DNA from: Rhizobium sp. NZLR1
Lineage (GTDB): Bacteria > Pseudomonadota > Alphaproteobacteria > Rhizobiales > Rhizobiaceae
DNA: 64,000 bases
NCBI RefSeq assembly: GCF_017357385.1
Contig: NZ_CP071635.1
Coordinates: 248,001-312,000, forward strand
Direction of reading: 5' to 3'
This document shows, one piece after another, positions 19,262 to 30,132 of this stretch. The notes beneath the pieces were generated by a model. It had not been told where the DNA came from. It did no database searches and was given only the letters and a program-made list of their open reading frames with translations. Every line of letters starts with the position of its first letter. Position 1 is the first letter of the stretch. A program made the translations under genes and the position numbers.

Positions 19262-19606
19262 ATGAAAGTTTGGGAGAAGCGGGTGAACAAAGCGAGCTCA
19301 TCCGATGCAAATGGTCAAGAAAATGAAAGAGAATCGCGCTTCAGCTCGATGCAACAGCCGGAGCTGGAGGCGTTGGCTGTCTCGGCAATTCTCGAACACC
19401 GCCGCCTGATTGCCGCCGACGAAGCTGTCTACGAGGAATGGACTCGCGCGAGCGGCGATCCGTCCGTTTCCGGTGCCGTACTAAAAAGTCTGCAGGATGA
19501 GTACGTCGCGCGTCAGAACAAATCTGAGGCCCAGCAGGAGGTGCTGTCGGAAATCATCGATGCGCTTGGTTACATCCCTGAAGTTGCCCCAGATTGCGAA
19601 GAGTGA
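19262..19606 (+). CDS. traM: TraM anti-activator of TraR
   Basis: Up to 114 residues; family members are about 102, so the first dozen residues may be extra or the start may lie downstream. The core matches TraM: LEALAVSAILEHRRLIAADE, YEEWTRAS, SGAVLKSLQDEYVARQ and a conserved C-terminus LSEIIDALGYIPEV. TraM binds TraR and blocks DNA binding, preventing transfer until enough signal accumulates. It is convergent with traR; the stops are only three bases apart, the same arrangement as in Ti-type plasmids. Confidence 0.93.
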   Translation: MKVWEKRVNKASSSDANGQENERESRFSSMQQPELEALAVSAILEHRRLIAADEAVYEEWTRASGDPSVSGAVLKSLQDEYVARQNKSEAQQEVLSEIIDALGYIPEVAPDCEE

Positions 19607-19609
19607 CGC

Positions 19610-20624
<1,015 letters not shown>

Positions 20625-21923
20625 TTAGCGGCCGCTATAGACTGACGGAAAAACAATATCCTGATCGACCAGGACGTTGAACTTGTAGCCCGGCCGGATG
20701 CGAATTGTCGGCTGAACGTTCAGATTCTTCGAGATCGTCTCTTCCGCTACCCGGCCGAATGATTCGGCAAAATTACGTCGTGCTGCATCCGAGGCCGTGT
20801 CCTGCATCGCGAGCGTCGAACTCTCAGGCATCGACATATCGATACCAGTTCCGATGATTGCCACCAGCGCAGCCGAACGGAAAGTCCTCCAGAGATGGCG
20901 GTCGACCTTATCCTTGAAGCCCCCATATCCTTCTGCGTCTGTGCCAGCCATGCCGCCGATCTGCAGGGTAGACCCATTCGGGAAAATGAGGTCCGTCCAG
21001 ACAACGAGTACCCGCTCCTGGCCGAATGAAACCTTGGAATCGTAGCGACCGAACAGCTTTGCGCCCTGGGGGATGAGAAGGCGATAGCCGGTCGCGCTGT
21101 CGTAGACATTCTGGCTGACCTGAGCCGTGATCCGCCCTGGCAAATCGGAATTCAGGCCGGTGATCAAGGTGGCGGGAATGACTGAGCCGCGCTTCAATTC
21201 ATTGGGTGACATCTGCGGCACCACCTGGTTTGGCAGGTAGCCAAGATTCTTGATGTCCTGATTGAAGAAGTCCTCCTTCGACGTCTGGCCGTTCTGATCG
21301 ACGTTCTGACCCATCAGTCCGGATTTCATGGCCGCGGCATAAAGGTCTGAGGCGCTGTTCGCCACGGCATTTGTCGGCTGGCGGCCGATGTCATTGGTGG
21401 AACTTGCAGCGTTCTCGACATCGGAGATGTCTACCTTCAGCGGCGAATCGAGCGCCGTAGAACGAGCCTGGAGGCGCGCCATCCGTTGCCGCTGGGCCTC
21501 GCGCATATATTGTTCATCCTGCTCTCGCTTCAGGCGAGCCTTCCACTCCTCTTCGGATTCGAGCCTTTGTCGGCGATCTTGTCTATCTGCTGGTTGGCGC
21601 TCGACGACCTGTTCCTGCTTCTCCTTTTTCTCCGCGACGACGGGTGTCGGTTGAAACACCTCCTGCTTGTCTGGGTCACCGATAATGCCATCCGTGACAC
21701 CCCGCTTCAGCTGGTCGCCAAAACTGGTCGCAGGGCTGTTGGAAGCACCCTCGATGTCACCACGATTGAAGGAAAGCCCACGAAGCGAGAGACCAATCAC
21801 AACGACGCCGACGAACAGCACGATGACGATGATGGCGATGATGATCGGCAGGCGGTTGAGCCGGCGCATGACCTGCTGATCGTCGGCTTGGCTCGATGTG
21901 CCAAGCTGGAGCGACTGGACCAT
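20625..21923 (-). CDS. trbI: TrbI mating-channel protein (VirB10-like)
   Basis: 432 residues from the ATG at 21923, which follows GGAGATTAAC. A short cytoplasmic N-terminus is followed by one membrane segment (about 26-48), a charged coiled-coil Gln/Arg/Glu region (about 95-150), and the conserved C-terminal VirB10 beta-domain (ITGLNSDLPGRITAQV, YRLLIPQGAKLFGRYDS, GTDAEGYGGF). VirB10-type proteins span both membranes and sense ATP use by the channel. It is the last gene of traI-trb, 11 bases after trbH. Confidence 0.94.
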   Translation of the reverse strand: MVQSLQLGTSSQADDQQVMRRLNRLPIIIAIIVIVLFVGVVVIGLSLRGLSFNRGDIEGASNSPATSFGDQLKRGVTDGIIGDPDKQEVFQPTPVVAEKKEKQEQVVERQPADRQDRRQRLESEEEWKARLKREQDEQYMREAQRQRMARLQARSTALDSPLKVDISDVENAASSTNDIGRQPTNAVANSASDLYAAAMKSGLMGQNVDQNGQTSKEDFFNQDIKNLGYLPNQVVPQMSPNELKRGSVIPATLITGLNSDLPGRITAQVSQNVYDSATGYRLLIPQGAKLFGRYDSKVSFGQERVLVVWTDLIFPNGSTLQIGGMAGTDAEGYGGFKDKVDRHLWRTFRSAALVAIIGTGIDMSMPESSTLAMQDTASDAARRNFAESFGRVAEETISKNLNVQPTIRIRPGYKFNVLVDQDIVFPSVYSGR

Positions 21924-21934
21924 GTTAATCTCCG

Positions 21935-22375
21935 TCAGTTGCGCTGCATGATCGAAAGCGGACCGGCCGGCGCGGCGCCGGCCGCCGTCGGTGTGTAAGC
22001 GCGGCCAAGAGCGATGGAAGGCGTCGAGACCTGCACTAGCACCTGTCCGTCGAAGCCCTCGATTGCATAAGCAAGCTCGACCGGCTTGACGTCTTTGGCG
22101 ACTTTGCCGTCCGTGACCACTGTGTAGCCCCACCCCTTCAGCGCCACCTCGAGGGCGGATGCGAACTCCGATGTGTCCGTCCCCATTTTGATCGTTGTCG
22201 TAGCACCTGCCGGGCCGATCTGTTCAGCCAGGCGGCTTGCCATGTCGCCGGCGATGGCGCTTGCAGCCGGTCCGGTGACGGCCACCGGGGTCGAGCTGGT
22301 CGTCAGTGCGTCGTCGGCCGTTTGGCAGCTGGAGAGCAGCGCGGCCGCGATGAAGAATGCGAGAAGCTTCCGCAT
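21935..22375 (-). CDS. trbH: TrbH lipoprotein
   Basis: 146 residues with a classical lipoprotein signal: basic start, hydrophobic core, and lipobox LLSSC with the cysteine at residue 17. The rest is Ala/Thr-rich with a small domain (EVALKGWGYTVV, VELAYAIEGFDGQVLVQVS). TrbH is the outer-membrane-associated component near TrbG, comparable in role to VirB7. The stop of trbG lies 3 bases upstream of its start, so translation is coupled. Confidence 0.9.
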   Translation of the reverse strand: MRKLLAFFIAAALLSSCQTADDALTTSSTPVAVTGPAASAIAGDMASRLAEQIGPAGATTTIKMGTDTSEFASALEVALKGWGYTVVTDGKVAKDVKPVELAYAIEGFDGQVLVQVSTPSIALGRAYTPTAAGAAPAGPLSIMQRN

Positions 22376-22378
22376 GGT

Positions 22379-23191
22379 TCAGCCTCCCCGCCGGATGGTG
22401 ATCTTCTGCTGCTGCCAACCGACACCGGAAATGAGGATCGCCTTGTCGATCGCATAGTCGACGGTCATCATGTCGTTCTTCATCCGGTAATTGACGATGC
22501 GGTTCTGGCCGCCAGAGACGACAAACAGCACCGGCGCGTCCTGGCCGGAGATAGACTTCGGGAACTGGATGTAGGTCTTGACCCCGTCCGAATAGACCCG
22601 CTTCGGCCTCCACGAAGCCCCGCCGCTGATCGAATAAGAAAAGTTCAGCTTGTCCGGCGCCGCGCCCGGAATGCCGCCGGTTTCGATACGGGCGTTGATG
22701 TCGGCGAGTTTGGGCGACACGTCTTCCGGATATTCGAACCCGACACGTGCCATGTACTGGCTGGGATGGGACTTAAGCTGGATATGATAGGTTCGCCGTG
22801 AGGTGGTGACGACCATCGAGGTGAGAAGGCCGGGCTCCGACGGTTTGACGATGAGATGGATCGCCTGCCCGCCTGTCGCCCCCGAGGTGGCCGGCTCCAC
22901 CTTCCAGCGTACGGTGTCGCCGACGAGCACATCGCGGACGATCTCGCCACCCTGAAGTTCGATGTCGCAGACCTGTAGCGGCGAGCAGACGACGGAGGGT
23001 TGGGTCTCGCCGAACAGAAAGATGACCTTTCCATCCGGACCCGTCGTCACCAGTCCCGCCGTACCGCGCCACTTTCTGGAAAGATTTGTTCCCTTCACCT
23101 CGTTGCTTGTCATGCTTTGCGCCTGCGCGCCCGCCGCAAGCAAGAGTCCGGCTATGCAGCCGGCGGCTGCGATCAATTCCGTTTTTTTCAT
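22379..23191 (-). CDS. trbG: TrbG mating-channel protein (VirB9-like)
   Basis: 270 residues from ATG 23191, chosen because AGGGA lies 9-13 bases upstream and the protein then begins with a clean signal peptide ([25 protein letters not shown] read in two parts). An ATG at 23209 overlapping the trbF stop as TAATG is an alternative and adds six residues. The mature protein has VirB9/CagX signatures: a conserved N-terminal beta domain ([13 protein letters not shown]) and C-terminal [18 protein letters not shown]. It should form the outer-membrane core with TrbH and TrbI. Confidence 0.93.
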   Translation of the reverse strand: MKKTELIAAAGCIAGLLLAAGAQAQSMTSNEVKGTNLSRKWRGTAGLVTTGPDGKVIFLFGETQPSVVCSPLQVCDIELQGGEIVRDVLVGDTVRWKVEPATSGATGGQAIHLIVKPSEPGLLTSMVVTTSRRTYHIQLKSHPSQYMARVGFEYPEDVSPKLADINARIETGGIPGAAPDKLNFSYSISGGASWRPKRVYSDGVKTYIQFPKSISGQDAPVLFVVSGGQNRIVNYRMKNDMMTVDYAIDKAILISGVGWQQQKITIRRGG

Positions 23192-23208
23192 TGAAAGAAT
23201 CCCTGCCA

Positions 23209-23871
23209 TTAAAGCTGTGCCGTCCAGTCGAAATCCCGGACATAGAGGCCGATCGGATTGAGGCGGATCGTCGCCTCATCCTGTGGCGCGGTGAGTGTCA
23301 CAGTTGCGATGCCGCGGAACCGCCGCGTGCCGATCTCTTTGCCCTTGCGATCCCGCTCGTATTCCGTCCAGTCGATCTGATAGGTCTGGTTCGAAAGCGC
23401 CACGATGTTGTTGACCTCGATGGCAACTGTCGAAGACTTCGCCTTCTCGAACGGAGAATTGCCTCGGAACCAGGCGTTGACCTTCTCCGTCGACGGATCG
23501 GACGTGCGAAGAAGGGCGTAGGTGCGGTCGATATATTGCTTCTGCACCACCGCATCTGGAGTGATCGAGCGAAAGCTCGTGACGAAGCTACCGAGTGTGG
23601 CGCGCACCACGCGGACATCGGCATATTCTATTTGCTCCGGAAAGCCTGCCGTGACCGCGGTTCCGAGCTTGTCGACCTCGACGATGTAAGGCACGAGCCT
23701 CACCTGCGTGCTCAGATACATCGAGTAGCTGAAGCCGATGACGGCCATGACCAGACCGAGGACACCAACGACGCGCCATGCGGCGGCGGCTTTCACATAG
23801 GAGCCATAGCGTTCGCTCCATTCCTGGCGGGCGGCAAGATACGGGTTTTCCGGGGCGCGGTTCGCTGCCAT
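23209..23871 (-). CDS. trbF: TrbF mating-channel protein (VirB8-like)
   Basis: 220 residues. One membrane segment (about 33-53) follows a short cytoplasmic N-terminus with [17 protein letters not shown]. The periplasmic domain is VirB8-like, with [19 protein letters not shown] and a C-terminal beta part ending in [12 protein letters not shown]. VirB8 proteins nucleate assembly of the inner-membrane complex. It lies between trbL (20-base gap) and trbG (TAATG junction). Length and motif order are normal. Confidence 0.93.
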   Translation of the reverse strand: MAANRAPENPYLAARQEWSERYGSYVKAAAAWRVVGVLGLVMAVIGFSYSMYLSTQVRLVPYIVEVDKLGTAVTAGFPEQIEYADVRVVRATLGSFVTSFRSITPDAVVQKQYIDRTYALLRTSDPSTEKVNAWFRGNSPFEKAKSSTVAIEVNNIVALSNQTYQIDWTEYERDRKGKEIGTRRFRGIATVTLTAPQDEATIRLNPIGLYVRDFDWTAQL

Positions 23872-23891
23872 TTATTCTTCCCTTGTCTCGA

Positions 23892-25079
23892 TTACGGTTT
23901 GTCGTTGCGTTCGGGAGGAGGCTTCGGTCCGCTATGACCGCCGCGCTGTTGATCGAGCTTGGCATTGGCCAGTCCGAGAATGGACCCGGCATAAGCGCCC
24001 GGAGAGCCGATTGCCTTTTCCTTCGCGGCGGATCCGGCTGCTTGCGCGCCGGAACTGAAGCTCGCGGCCATGCCGCGAAGAGCAGCACCTGCAACGGATG
24101 AACCGCCAGCTCGTGCGGCTTGAGCCGCCGCAAACCCCGCGCCGGCAGCGCCGGCGGCGAGGAAACCAGCACCGGCGGCGAAGGACGCCGCTTGCCCGCC
24201 GTGCCGGATTGCCTCCATGCCACCGGAGACCGACGCGCCCTGGACGACGCCCTGGATGATGTTCGGGACGTACATGGCGATGATGAAAACAACGACGGCA
24301 ATTCCAGCGATGGCAAGAGCGGTTTGAAACTGGTCGCCGATATCGGGCTGGTTGGCGAGGCCGATCAACACTTCCGAACCAATGCGAGAGATCATCACAA
24401 GGCCCATGAGCTTCATCCCGACGGAGAAGGCGTAGACCAGGTAGCGGACTGCAAAATCCTTGGTGAACGACGATCCACCAAGGCCGAGCATGATCATGCC
24501 GGCCAGCAGCCCGATATACATTTCGACCATGACCGACACGAAAATCGCTGCGACCAGAGAAAATGCGATGACTGTCACGACCATCGCGAACGCTGCCGAG
24601 ATTGCGAGAGCATTGTCTTCGAAGAGGCCGAACTGTACCTTTTCCGACATTTTCGTTGCAACTGCGAGCCCGGCGTTGAACACGTCAGCTGGTGATGCCG
24701 TCCCTCCTCCGGCGCCGATTTGGAAGAGACTGTCTGCGACCGCCTTGGCGAAGGTGGGTCCCTGCGCTAGCACAAACGCGAAGAAGCCCACAAACATGAT
24801 CCGCCGCACCAGTTCGGCGAACCAGCTATCCAGCGAGGCCGACTGGATGGCCAGCCAGACGGCCGCTATGCCGATCTCGATCGTTGCGAGGATCCAGAAC
24901 AGAGATCTCGCAGCGTCCATGACGGTGCTTTCCCACCCCTTCGCGGCGGTAGTGATCTGGCTCTGGAGGGAGGTCAAAACTGACCCTTCTTGCGCAAGCG
25001 CCGGCTGGGTCGCCATCACCGCGAACGCGGCAACGAGCATGGCGACCCGTAGCTGATGAAGTCTCGTCATGGTTGGCAT
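23892..25079 (-). CDS. trbL: TrbL mating-channel protein (VirB6-like)
   Basis: 395 residues. There is an N-terminal signal peptide (cleavage near ALAQ, residue 30) and at least five membrane segments between about residues 60 and 275, with the conserved LFWILATIEIGIAAVWLA. The C-terminal third is a low-complexity Gly/Ala region followed by a charged tail. TrbL/VirB6 proteins form the inner-membrane pore. It starts 4 bases after the trbK stop and is 20 bases upstream of trbF. Confidence 0.93.
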   Translation of the reverse strand: MPTMTRLHQLRVAMLVAAFAVMATQPALAQEGSVLTSLQSQITTAAKGWESTVMDAARSLFWILATIEIGIAAVWLAIQSASLDSWFAELVRRIMFVGFFAFVLAQGPTFAKAVADSLFQIGAGGGTASPADVFNAGLAVATKMSEKVQFGLFEDNALAISAAFAMVVTVIAFSLVAAIFVSVMVEMYIGLLAGMIMLGLGGSSFTKDFAVRYLVYAFSVGMKLMGLVMISRIGSEVLIGLANQPDIGDQFQTALAIAGIAVVVFIIAMYVPNIIQGVVQGASVSGGMEAIRHGGQAASFAAGAGFLAAGAAGAGFAAAQAARAGGSSVAGAALRGMAASFSSGAQAAGSAAKEKAIGSPGAYAGSILGLANAKLDQQRGGHSGPKPPPERNDKP

Positions 25080-25083
25080 GCGA

Positions 25084-25257
25084 TCACCATTCGACCTTCA
25101 TCTTTTCGCCGCCCGATGTGGGATACTCCTTCGATGAACCAAAAAACTTCTCCCGGCGCTCCCATGCGGCCTGTTTTTCCGAGATGAGCAACCATAGGCC
25201 GGTGCTGCCGACAGCGAGACTCGTCGCGATCGCGACTAGGATCAGTTTCGTTTTCAC
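25084..25257 (-). CDS. trbK: TrbK, putative entry-exclusion protein
   Basis: 57 residues, below the usual size cut-off for gene calling. The GTG start at 25257 overlaps the trbJ stop as GTGA. It has an N-terminal membrane segment (residues 4-25, LILVAIATSLAVGSTGLWLL) and a charged C-terminal part. No lipobox cysteine is present, unlike RP4 TrbK. Its last residues, SGGEKMKVEW, are identical to those of TrbJ, and both have REKFF upstream of it. The position between trbJ and trbL is that of trbK in every trb operon of this type, which makes the call firm; entry exclusion is inferred from the family. Confidence 0.85.
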   Translation of the reverse strand: MKTKLILVAIATSLAVGSTGLWLLISEKQAAWERREKFFGSSKEYPTSGGEKMKVEW

Positions 25258-26051
25258 CACTCCACCTTCATCTTTTCGCCACCTGAGGTGGAAGGAGCCG
25301 TCGCACTGAAGAATTTTTCCCGCCGCGCCTGTGCCAGATCCTTGTCGGTCTGTTCGGTCTGCAGCCAGGTTCCCATCATGGTCATCTGTTGGGAGACGAG
25401 ACCGCGAAGCTTCTGCATTTGCGCGACTTGCTGAGCGGCGATCTCGTGGCCGACCTGCAAAGCCTTCATCTGCCCGTCAGCCGTTTCGGACATCGACCGC
25501 AGCGAGGACATCGTATCCTCCTCGCTGTCGAACTGGTCGGCCGTGAGGCTCGCCGCCTTCAGCGAGCTGGCGATCGTGTCACGGTTGGTGTTTGACCAGG
25601 ACTGATAGGTCGAGGAGAACGTCGTGTTGTCCGGCAAATTCGTCTTGAGATCGGCATAGCTTTGAAAGCGTTGCTGAAGAACGTCGTCCGCATTTCCCAT
25701 CGAAAAAGCGATGCCCTGTCCCTGGTCGATGATAGTGCGTAGCTGGTTGAGATCGCTTTCGACCTGCCCCCAGACATGGTCAGGAAGCTGCGCGGTGTTT
25801 TGCAGCATGTTCTCGTAGATCTTCAGCTGGTTCTGAATCTGCTCTGCAAGCTGGCTGATCTGGGTCAGTTGATTGTCGACCTGGATGCCGGAGCTTTTCA
25901 TGAGGTCCACGAGCTGCGCATTGTTGGCGAGCTGCGTCCATTCGGTCGCGGCGCCGGTGGCTGTACCGGCTTGCACTGAGCCTGCGCGTCCAATCGTAAG
26001 AGCGGCGGCCGCCAAGCCGGCGAACCATCTATTTGAGCAGCGATGCGGCAT
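25254..26051 (-). CDS. trbJ: TrbJ mating-channel protein (VirB5-like)
   Basis: 265 residues from the ATG at 26051, preceded by GAGAGGAGTTCAAG; the longer frame to 26099 is unlikely. A signal peptide ends near SVQAG (residue 29). The mature protein is helical and Gln-rich (QLTQISQLAEQIQNQLKIYE), as expected for VirB5/TrbJ minor pilus components. The C-terminus RREKFF...SGGEKMKVEW is shared with TrbK. It overlaps trbE by 23 bases. Confidence 0.92.
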   Translation of the reverse strand: MPHRCSNRWFAGLAAAALTIGRAGSVQAGTATGAATEWTQLANNAQLVDLMKSSGIQVDNQLTQISQLAEQIQNQLKIYENMLQNTAQLPDHVWGQVESDLNQLRTIIDQGQGIAFSMGNADDVLQQRFQSYADLKTNLPDNTTFSSTYQSWSNTNRDTIASSLKAASLTADQFDSEEDTMSSLRSMSETADGQMKALQVGHEIAAQQVAQMQKLRGLVSQQMTMMGTWLQTEQTDKDLAQARREKFFSATAPSTSGGEKMKVEW

Positions 26052-28479
26052 CTTGAACTCCTCTCGTTTCAAGCCAGTGGATCGGCCAGTCGTGGCCATG
26101 TTCGGATTTCAGTGTGCGGATGCGTTTGAGGTCCTCTTTGCCCGACGCGCCGACAAAGCTCAGCGCGACTGGCCCAAGCGACATGTTGAAGAGCCGCCGG
26201 CCTTCCGGCGTGGCGACGTAGTATTCGCGCTTCGGCATGGCGGTAGCGACGATCTCGATCTGCCGCTCGTTGAAGCCGATGCGCTCGTAGAATTCGCGCG
26301 TTCCCGACTCCCGGGCGGCGCCATTCGGAAGGCAAATCTTGGTGGGGCAGGATTCCTTCAGCACGTCGACAATGCCGGACCGTTCGGCATCGGAGATCGA
26401 TTGGGTGGCAAGAACGACAGCGCAGTTCGCCTTGCGCAGCACCTTCAGCCACTCGCGAATTTTGTCGCGGAACACAGGGTGGCCGAGCATCAGCCACGCC
26501 TCGTCAAGCACGATCAGACTTGGCGATCCGTCCAGGCGCTTTTCGATCCGGCGGAACAGGTAGGTCAATACTGGCACGAGGTTACGCTCGCCCATATTCA
26601 TCAGTTGCTCGATCTCGAAGGTCTGGAAGGCGCCAAGCGTGAGGCCATCCTCTTCCGCATCAAGGAACTGACCCATTGGACCATCGACGGTATAGTGATG
26701 CAGCGCGTCCTTGATCTCGCGCAATTGCACGCCGCTGACGAAATCCGAGAGCGAGCGACCAGAGGCGCTCGCCATCAGTCCGACCTGCCGAGAGATGGCG
26801 TTACGATGATCGGGTGTGATGGTGACGCCCTGCAGGCCGATCAGCATCTCGATCCATTCCGTCGCCCAAGCCCGGTCGGCGTCACTCTTGAGTTCGGAGA
26901 GTGGGCAGAAGGCCAAGGCCCTCCCCTCTTCCGCATTGTCGCCGCCGATCTCATAATGATCGCCGCCAGCAGCGAGCGTCAGGGGTTGAAGTGAACTGCC
27001 TTTGTCAAAGGCGAAGATCTGCGCATTTTCGTACCGGCGAAACTGCGCGGCTATCAGGGCGAGAAGCGTCGACTTGCCCGAACCCGTTGGACCGAAGATC
27101 AGTGTGTGGCCGACATCATCGACGTGCAGGTTCAGACGAAACGATGTCGATCCGCTCGCAACCTGCATCAACGGCGGGGAATTCGCTGCGTAAAAGGGGC
27201 ATGGCGCGACCGGGTTTCCCGACCAGACCGAGTTCAGCGGAATCAAGTCGGCGAGATTGCTGGTGTTGATCAGCGGCTCACGGATGTTGCAATACCAGTT
27301 GCCCGGCAAGCTGCCGAGATAGGCGTCGGTGGCATTGAGCGTTTCGATCCGCGCACCGAAACCTTCCGCCTGGATCAACCGCCGGATCGCTTCGGCCTTT
27401 TCCTGGAGTGCTTCGCGATTGCTGTCGAACAGCACGACGACCGGTGTGTAATAGCCATAGGCAACCAGCTGTGACGAGGCCTGCGCGATGGCATCCTCCG
27501 TCTCGACCACCATGGTCATCGCGTCCTGGTCGACGGATCGACTTTGTGTCTGGAATATCTGGTCGAAGAACGGCCGGACCTTCTGCTGCCATTTCTTGCG
27601 TGTGCGTTCGAGCTTCTGTCGAGCCTCCTCGGCATCGAGAAAGATGAAACGTGACGACCACCGATAGGTCAGCGGCATCATATCAAGGCTGTTCAAAATC
27701 CCCGGCCAGCTTTCGGCCGGCAGACCGTCGATCGCGATGACGCCGAGGAAACGGTTTTCGACCTTTGGCGTCAGTCCGTGCTCAAGCTCCGCCGTGGCAA
27801 TCCAGTCGAGATACATCGGAATATCGGGAAGCCGGATTGGATGGCTTTCCCCAGTGGTGCAGAATCGGGCGAACTGGAGCAACTCGTCATACCGGGCAAT
27901 TCGCTCCCCTCCCCTCTCAAGTGTTTCGCGGGTTTCCATTCGCCGGATCGTAAGTGTGTTGGCAAAATACTGCTCAAGCTCACGCACCGCGTTCTTGAAC
28001 ACGAAGAGCACCGTGTCCGCGTAGGACTTCTTCCGGCTCTCCTCATCCGAATAGACGTATTTGCTGAGTGCAGTCTTCTTGGACTCAAGTGGCCGGTAGG
28101 TCAGGATCAGCGCATGCTTGCTCTCGAAATGCCCCTGCTCGCGCGCGAAATGCGCCCGACGCTCGGCATCGATTGCGCGGGTCACGGGGTCGGGGAAATG
28201 GCATCGATCCTCTGATGGATAGTCGACTGTTGGAATACGGATGGCCTCGACCTGGATCATCCAGCCGCTTCCGAGCCGTGACAGAACGGCATTGATCTGC
28301 CGCGACAACTCGTTGCGCTCGAGGTCGGTCGCACTTTCCGAGTCCGGTCCCGCGAAGTACCAGCCGGCCATCAGGCTTCCGTCCTTCAAGAGGAGAACAC
28401 CATTGTCGACGAGGCCGGCATAGGGAACGAGATCGGCGAAGGACGGGCCGGTTACCCGGAAGCGTTTGAGAGCTACCAT
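26029..28479 (-). CDS. trbE: TrbE mating-channel ATPase (VirB4-like)
   Basis: 816 residues, normal for TrbE. The N-terminal half is the CagE/VirB4 domain; the C-terminal ATPase has Walker A FGPTGSGKST at about residues 463-472 and Walker B LIVLDEAWLML at about 655. The motif LATQSISDAERSGIVDVL is also typical. TrbE powers pilus assembly and substrate transfer at the inner membrane. It follows trbD by 10 bases. Confidence 0.96.
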   Translation of the reverse strand: MVALKRFRVTGPSFADLVPYAGLVDNGVLLLKDGSLMAGWYFAGPDSESATDLERNELSRQINAVLSRLGSGWMIQVEAIRIPTVDYPSEDRCHFPDPVTRAIDAERRAHFAREQGHFESKHALILTYRPLESKKTALSKYVYSDEESRKKSYADTVLFVFKNAVRELEQYFANTLTIRRMETRETLERGGERIARYDELLQFARFCTTGESHPIRLPDIPMYLDWIATAELEHGLTPKVENRFLGVIAIDGLPAESWPGILNSLDMMPLTYRWSSRFIFLDAEEARQKLERTRKKWQQKVRPFFDQIFQTQSRSVDQDAMTMVVETEDAIAQASSQLVAYGYYTPVVVLFDSNREALQEKAEAIRRLIQAEGFGARIETLNATDAYLGSLPGNWYCNIREPLINTSNLADLIPLNSVWSGNPVAPCPFYAANSPPLMQVASGSTSFRLNLHVDDVGHTLIFGPTGSGKSTLLALIAAQFRRYENAQIFAFDKGSSLQPLTLAAGGDHYEIGGDNAEEGRALAFCPLSELKSDADRAWATEWIEMLIGLQGVTITPDHRNAISRQVGLMASASGRSLSDFVSGVQLREIKDALHHYTVDGPMGQFLDAEEDGLTLGAFQTFEIEQLMNMGERNLVPVLTYLFRRIEKRLDGSPSLIVLDEAWLMLGHPVFRDKIREWLKVLRKANCAVVLATQSISDAERSGIVDVLKESCPTKICLPNGAARESGTREFYERIGFNERQIEIVATAMPKREYYVATPEGRRLFNMSLGPVALSFVGASGKEDLKRIRTLKSEHGHDWPIHWLETRGVQDAASLLK

Positions 28480-28489
28480 GGCCGCCTCC

Positions 28490-28789
28490 TCAATACCGGC
28501 GCCACGGCGAAGTGGTTGCCTTGTAGTAGGGCTTGTAAGAAATGTGCCTGATATAGACTTGGCGCATGATCGGATCCGACTTCGCCATCATCCTGAGCGC
28601 CCCGACGATGACGATCCAGACGGCGATGCCGAAGAGCGCCGAATAGACCGTGAGAACCACGAAGATGAGAATGACGGCCGCAAGGCCGGTGATCAGCACC
28701 AATTCGCGGTCCGCGCCCATCAGAAGGTTCGGGCGCGAGAGGGCACGATGGATGCGATTGCGTCGCAAGCCGGACACGGACTCAGCCAT
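28490..28789 (-). CDS. trbD: TrbD mating-channel protein (VirB3-like)
   Basis: 99 residues from ATG 28789; an ATG directly before it is an alternative. Two adjacent hydrophobic segments (about 33-70: [20 protein letters not shown], then [12 protein letters not shown]) form a membrane hairpin, and the C-terminus carries [18 protein letters not shown], which is characteristic. VirB3-like proteins work with TrbE in pilus assembly. It overlaps the end of trbC by 8 bases. Confidence 0.92.
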   Translation of the reverse strand: MAESVSGLRRNRIHRALSRPNLLMGADRELVLITGLAAVILIFVVLTVYSALFGIAVWIVIVGALRMMAKSDPIMRQVYIRHISYKPYYKATTSPWRRY

Positions 28790-29165
28790 CATCTCCCTCC
28801 CCTCCCCCGTTCGAACCAATTGACGTGACCTGCTCGTCGGTTAGCCCGATCGAAGCGCCGGTCGCACCGAACAGGCCGACGATGTTGGTGGCGCCGAGCA
28901 GGATGCCGGCGACGAGAACGACGTACACAAGGCGCCGTGCGAAATCGTTGAGCTCGCCGCCGAAGATGAGCATGCCGCCGGCAATGGCCACGGCTGCAAG
29001 CGCGATCGCACCCGCGACCGGGCCGGTGATCGACTCCTGAATCTGCTGCAGTGGCCCTTCCCATGGGAGGCTGCCGCCGGAACTGGCGAGCGCCGGCGCG
29101 ACAGAGGCAAGAACGATTTGCGCCGCCACGAGCGCGGCGGCGATGAGGGTATGCTTACGCGACAT
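28782..29165 (-). CDS. trbC: TrbC pilin (VirB2-like)
   Basis: 127 residues from ATG 29165 (RBS GGAGGCGCGCC inside the trbB end). A signal peptide ends near ALASSGG (residue 28); the mature protein has two hydrophobic helices ([19 protein letters not shown] and [20 protein letters not shown]) and a Gly/Asp-rich tail that is removed in cyclic pilins of this type. The TraF peptidase encoded at 14.1 kb is the likely maturase. It overlaps trbB by 11 bases and trbD by 8. Confidence 0.93.
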   Translation of the reverse strand: MSRKHTLIAAALVAAQIVLASVAPALASSGGSLPWEGPLQQIQESITGPVAGAIALAAVAIAGGMLIFGGELNDFARRLVYVVLVAGILLGATNIVGLFGATGASIGLTDEQVTSIGSNGGGEGDDG

Positions 29166-30132
29166 GGCGCGCCTCCTGTTCTTCGGTGAGCTGATCGGAT
29201 TCGATCTCGTACTGTCCGTTGATGAACCGCTCGACTTGAATGATGTCGCGAACAAGCCGCCCACGCGGCGTCCGCTCGATCGAGATGACCAAGTCGACGG
29301 CCTCTCCGATCACCTCGTGCATCGGCTGCTGGCTTGCTTCGGCGGTCAGCTGTTCAAGCCGACGCAGCGCTGACATGGCGGAGTTCGAGTGAATGGTCGC
29401 CACGCCGCCTGGGTGACCGGTGTTCCAGGCCTTGAGCAACGTCAGGGCCGCGCCGTCGCGAACTTCGCCAACGACGATCCGGTCGGGGCGCAAGCGCATT
29501 GTGCTCTTCAAGAGCCGCGCCATGTCGATCGAATCGCTGGTATGCAGGAGAACGGCGTTTTCGGCCGCGCATTGGATTTCCGCGGTATCCTCAAGAATGA
29601 CGAGACGATCCTGCGGCGCAGATTTGACGATCTCGTGGATGACCGCGTTCGCTAGCGTCGTCTTGCCCGAGCCCGTTCCGCCGGAAATGATGATGTTCAG
29701 CCTCGTGGAAATGGCGCTGCGGATCGTGGCGGCTTGGTATTCTGTCATCACGCCGGCGCGAATATAGTCTTCGAGCGGAATGAGGCGCGATACCCGGCGA
29801 CGAATCGTGAAGGCAGGCTTGGTGACAACGGGCGGCAACAGTCCCTCGAAGCGGTGGCCACCGATTGGCAGCTCGCCGGAGATGATTGGCTGTTCCGTGT
29901 CGACCTCTGACTGAAGCGCGTGCGCCACTGTACCGATCACCATCTCCGCTGCAGCCGACGACATCTCGCCGGCGGGCGTAACGCCGTGACCGAGCCGTTC
30001 GATGAACAACTTTCCGTCCGGATTAAGCATGATCTCGACGACGTTCGCGTCGTCCAGGGCAACACAAAGCTGGTCGCCGAGCGCCTCCTGAAGTTTGCGG
30101 ACGAGCCGAGGGTGAGAGCGAAGCTGGTTCAC
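29155..30132 (-). CDS. trbB: TrbB mating-channel ATPase (VirB11-like)
   Basis: 325 residues, GTG start that overlaps the traI stop as GTGA. Walker A is [14 protein letters not shown] (about residue 155), followed by an Asp box ([11 protein letters not shown]), Walker B ([19 protein letters not shown]) and a His box ([15 protein letters not shown]). This is a hexameric VirB11-type traffic ATPase that switches the channel between pilus assembly and DNA transfer. It is the first trb gene after traI. Confidence 0.96.
   Translation of the reverse strand: MNQLRSHPRLVRKLQEALGDQLCVALDDANVVEIMLNPDGKLFIERLGHGVTPAGEMSSAAAEMVIGTVAHALQSEVDTEQPIISGELPIGGHRFEGLLPPVVTKPAFTIRRRVSRLIPLEDYIRAGVMTEYQAATIRSAISTRLNIIISGGTGSGKTTLANAVIHEIVKSAPQDRLVILEDTAEIQCAAENAVLLHTSDSIDMARLLKSTMRLRPDRIVVGEVRDGAALTLLKAWNTGHPGGVATIHSNSAMSALRRLEQLTAEASQQPMHEVIGEAVDLVISIERTPRGRLVRDIIQVERFINGQYEIESDQLTEEQEARHVA

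Noticed and set aside
22322..24695. Several plus-strand frames opposite trbH-trbL
   Set aside because: All lie antisense to well-identified trb genes in a GC-rich region and have His/Asp/Arg-rich shadow composition.
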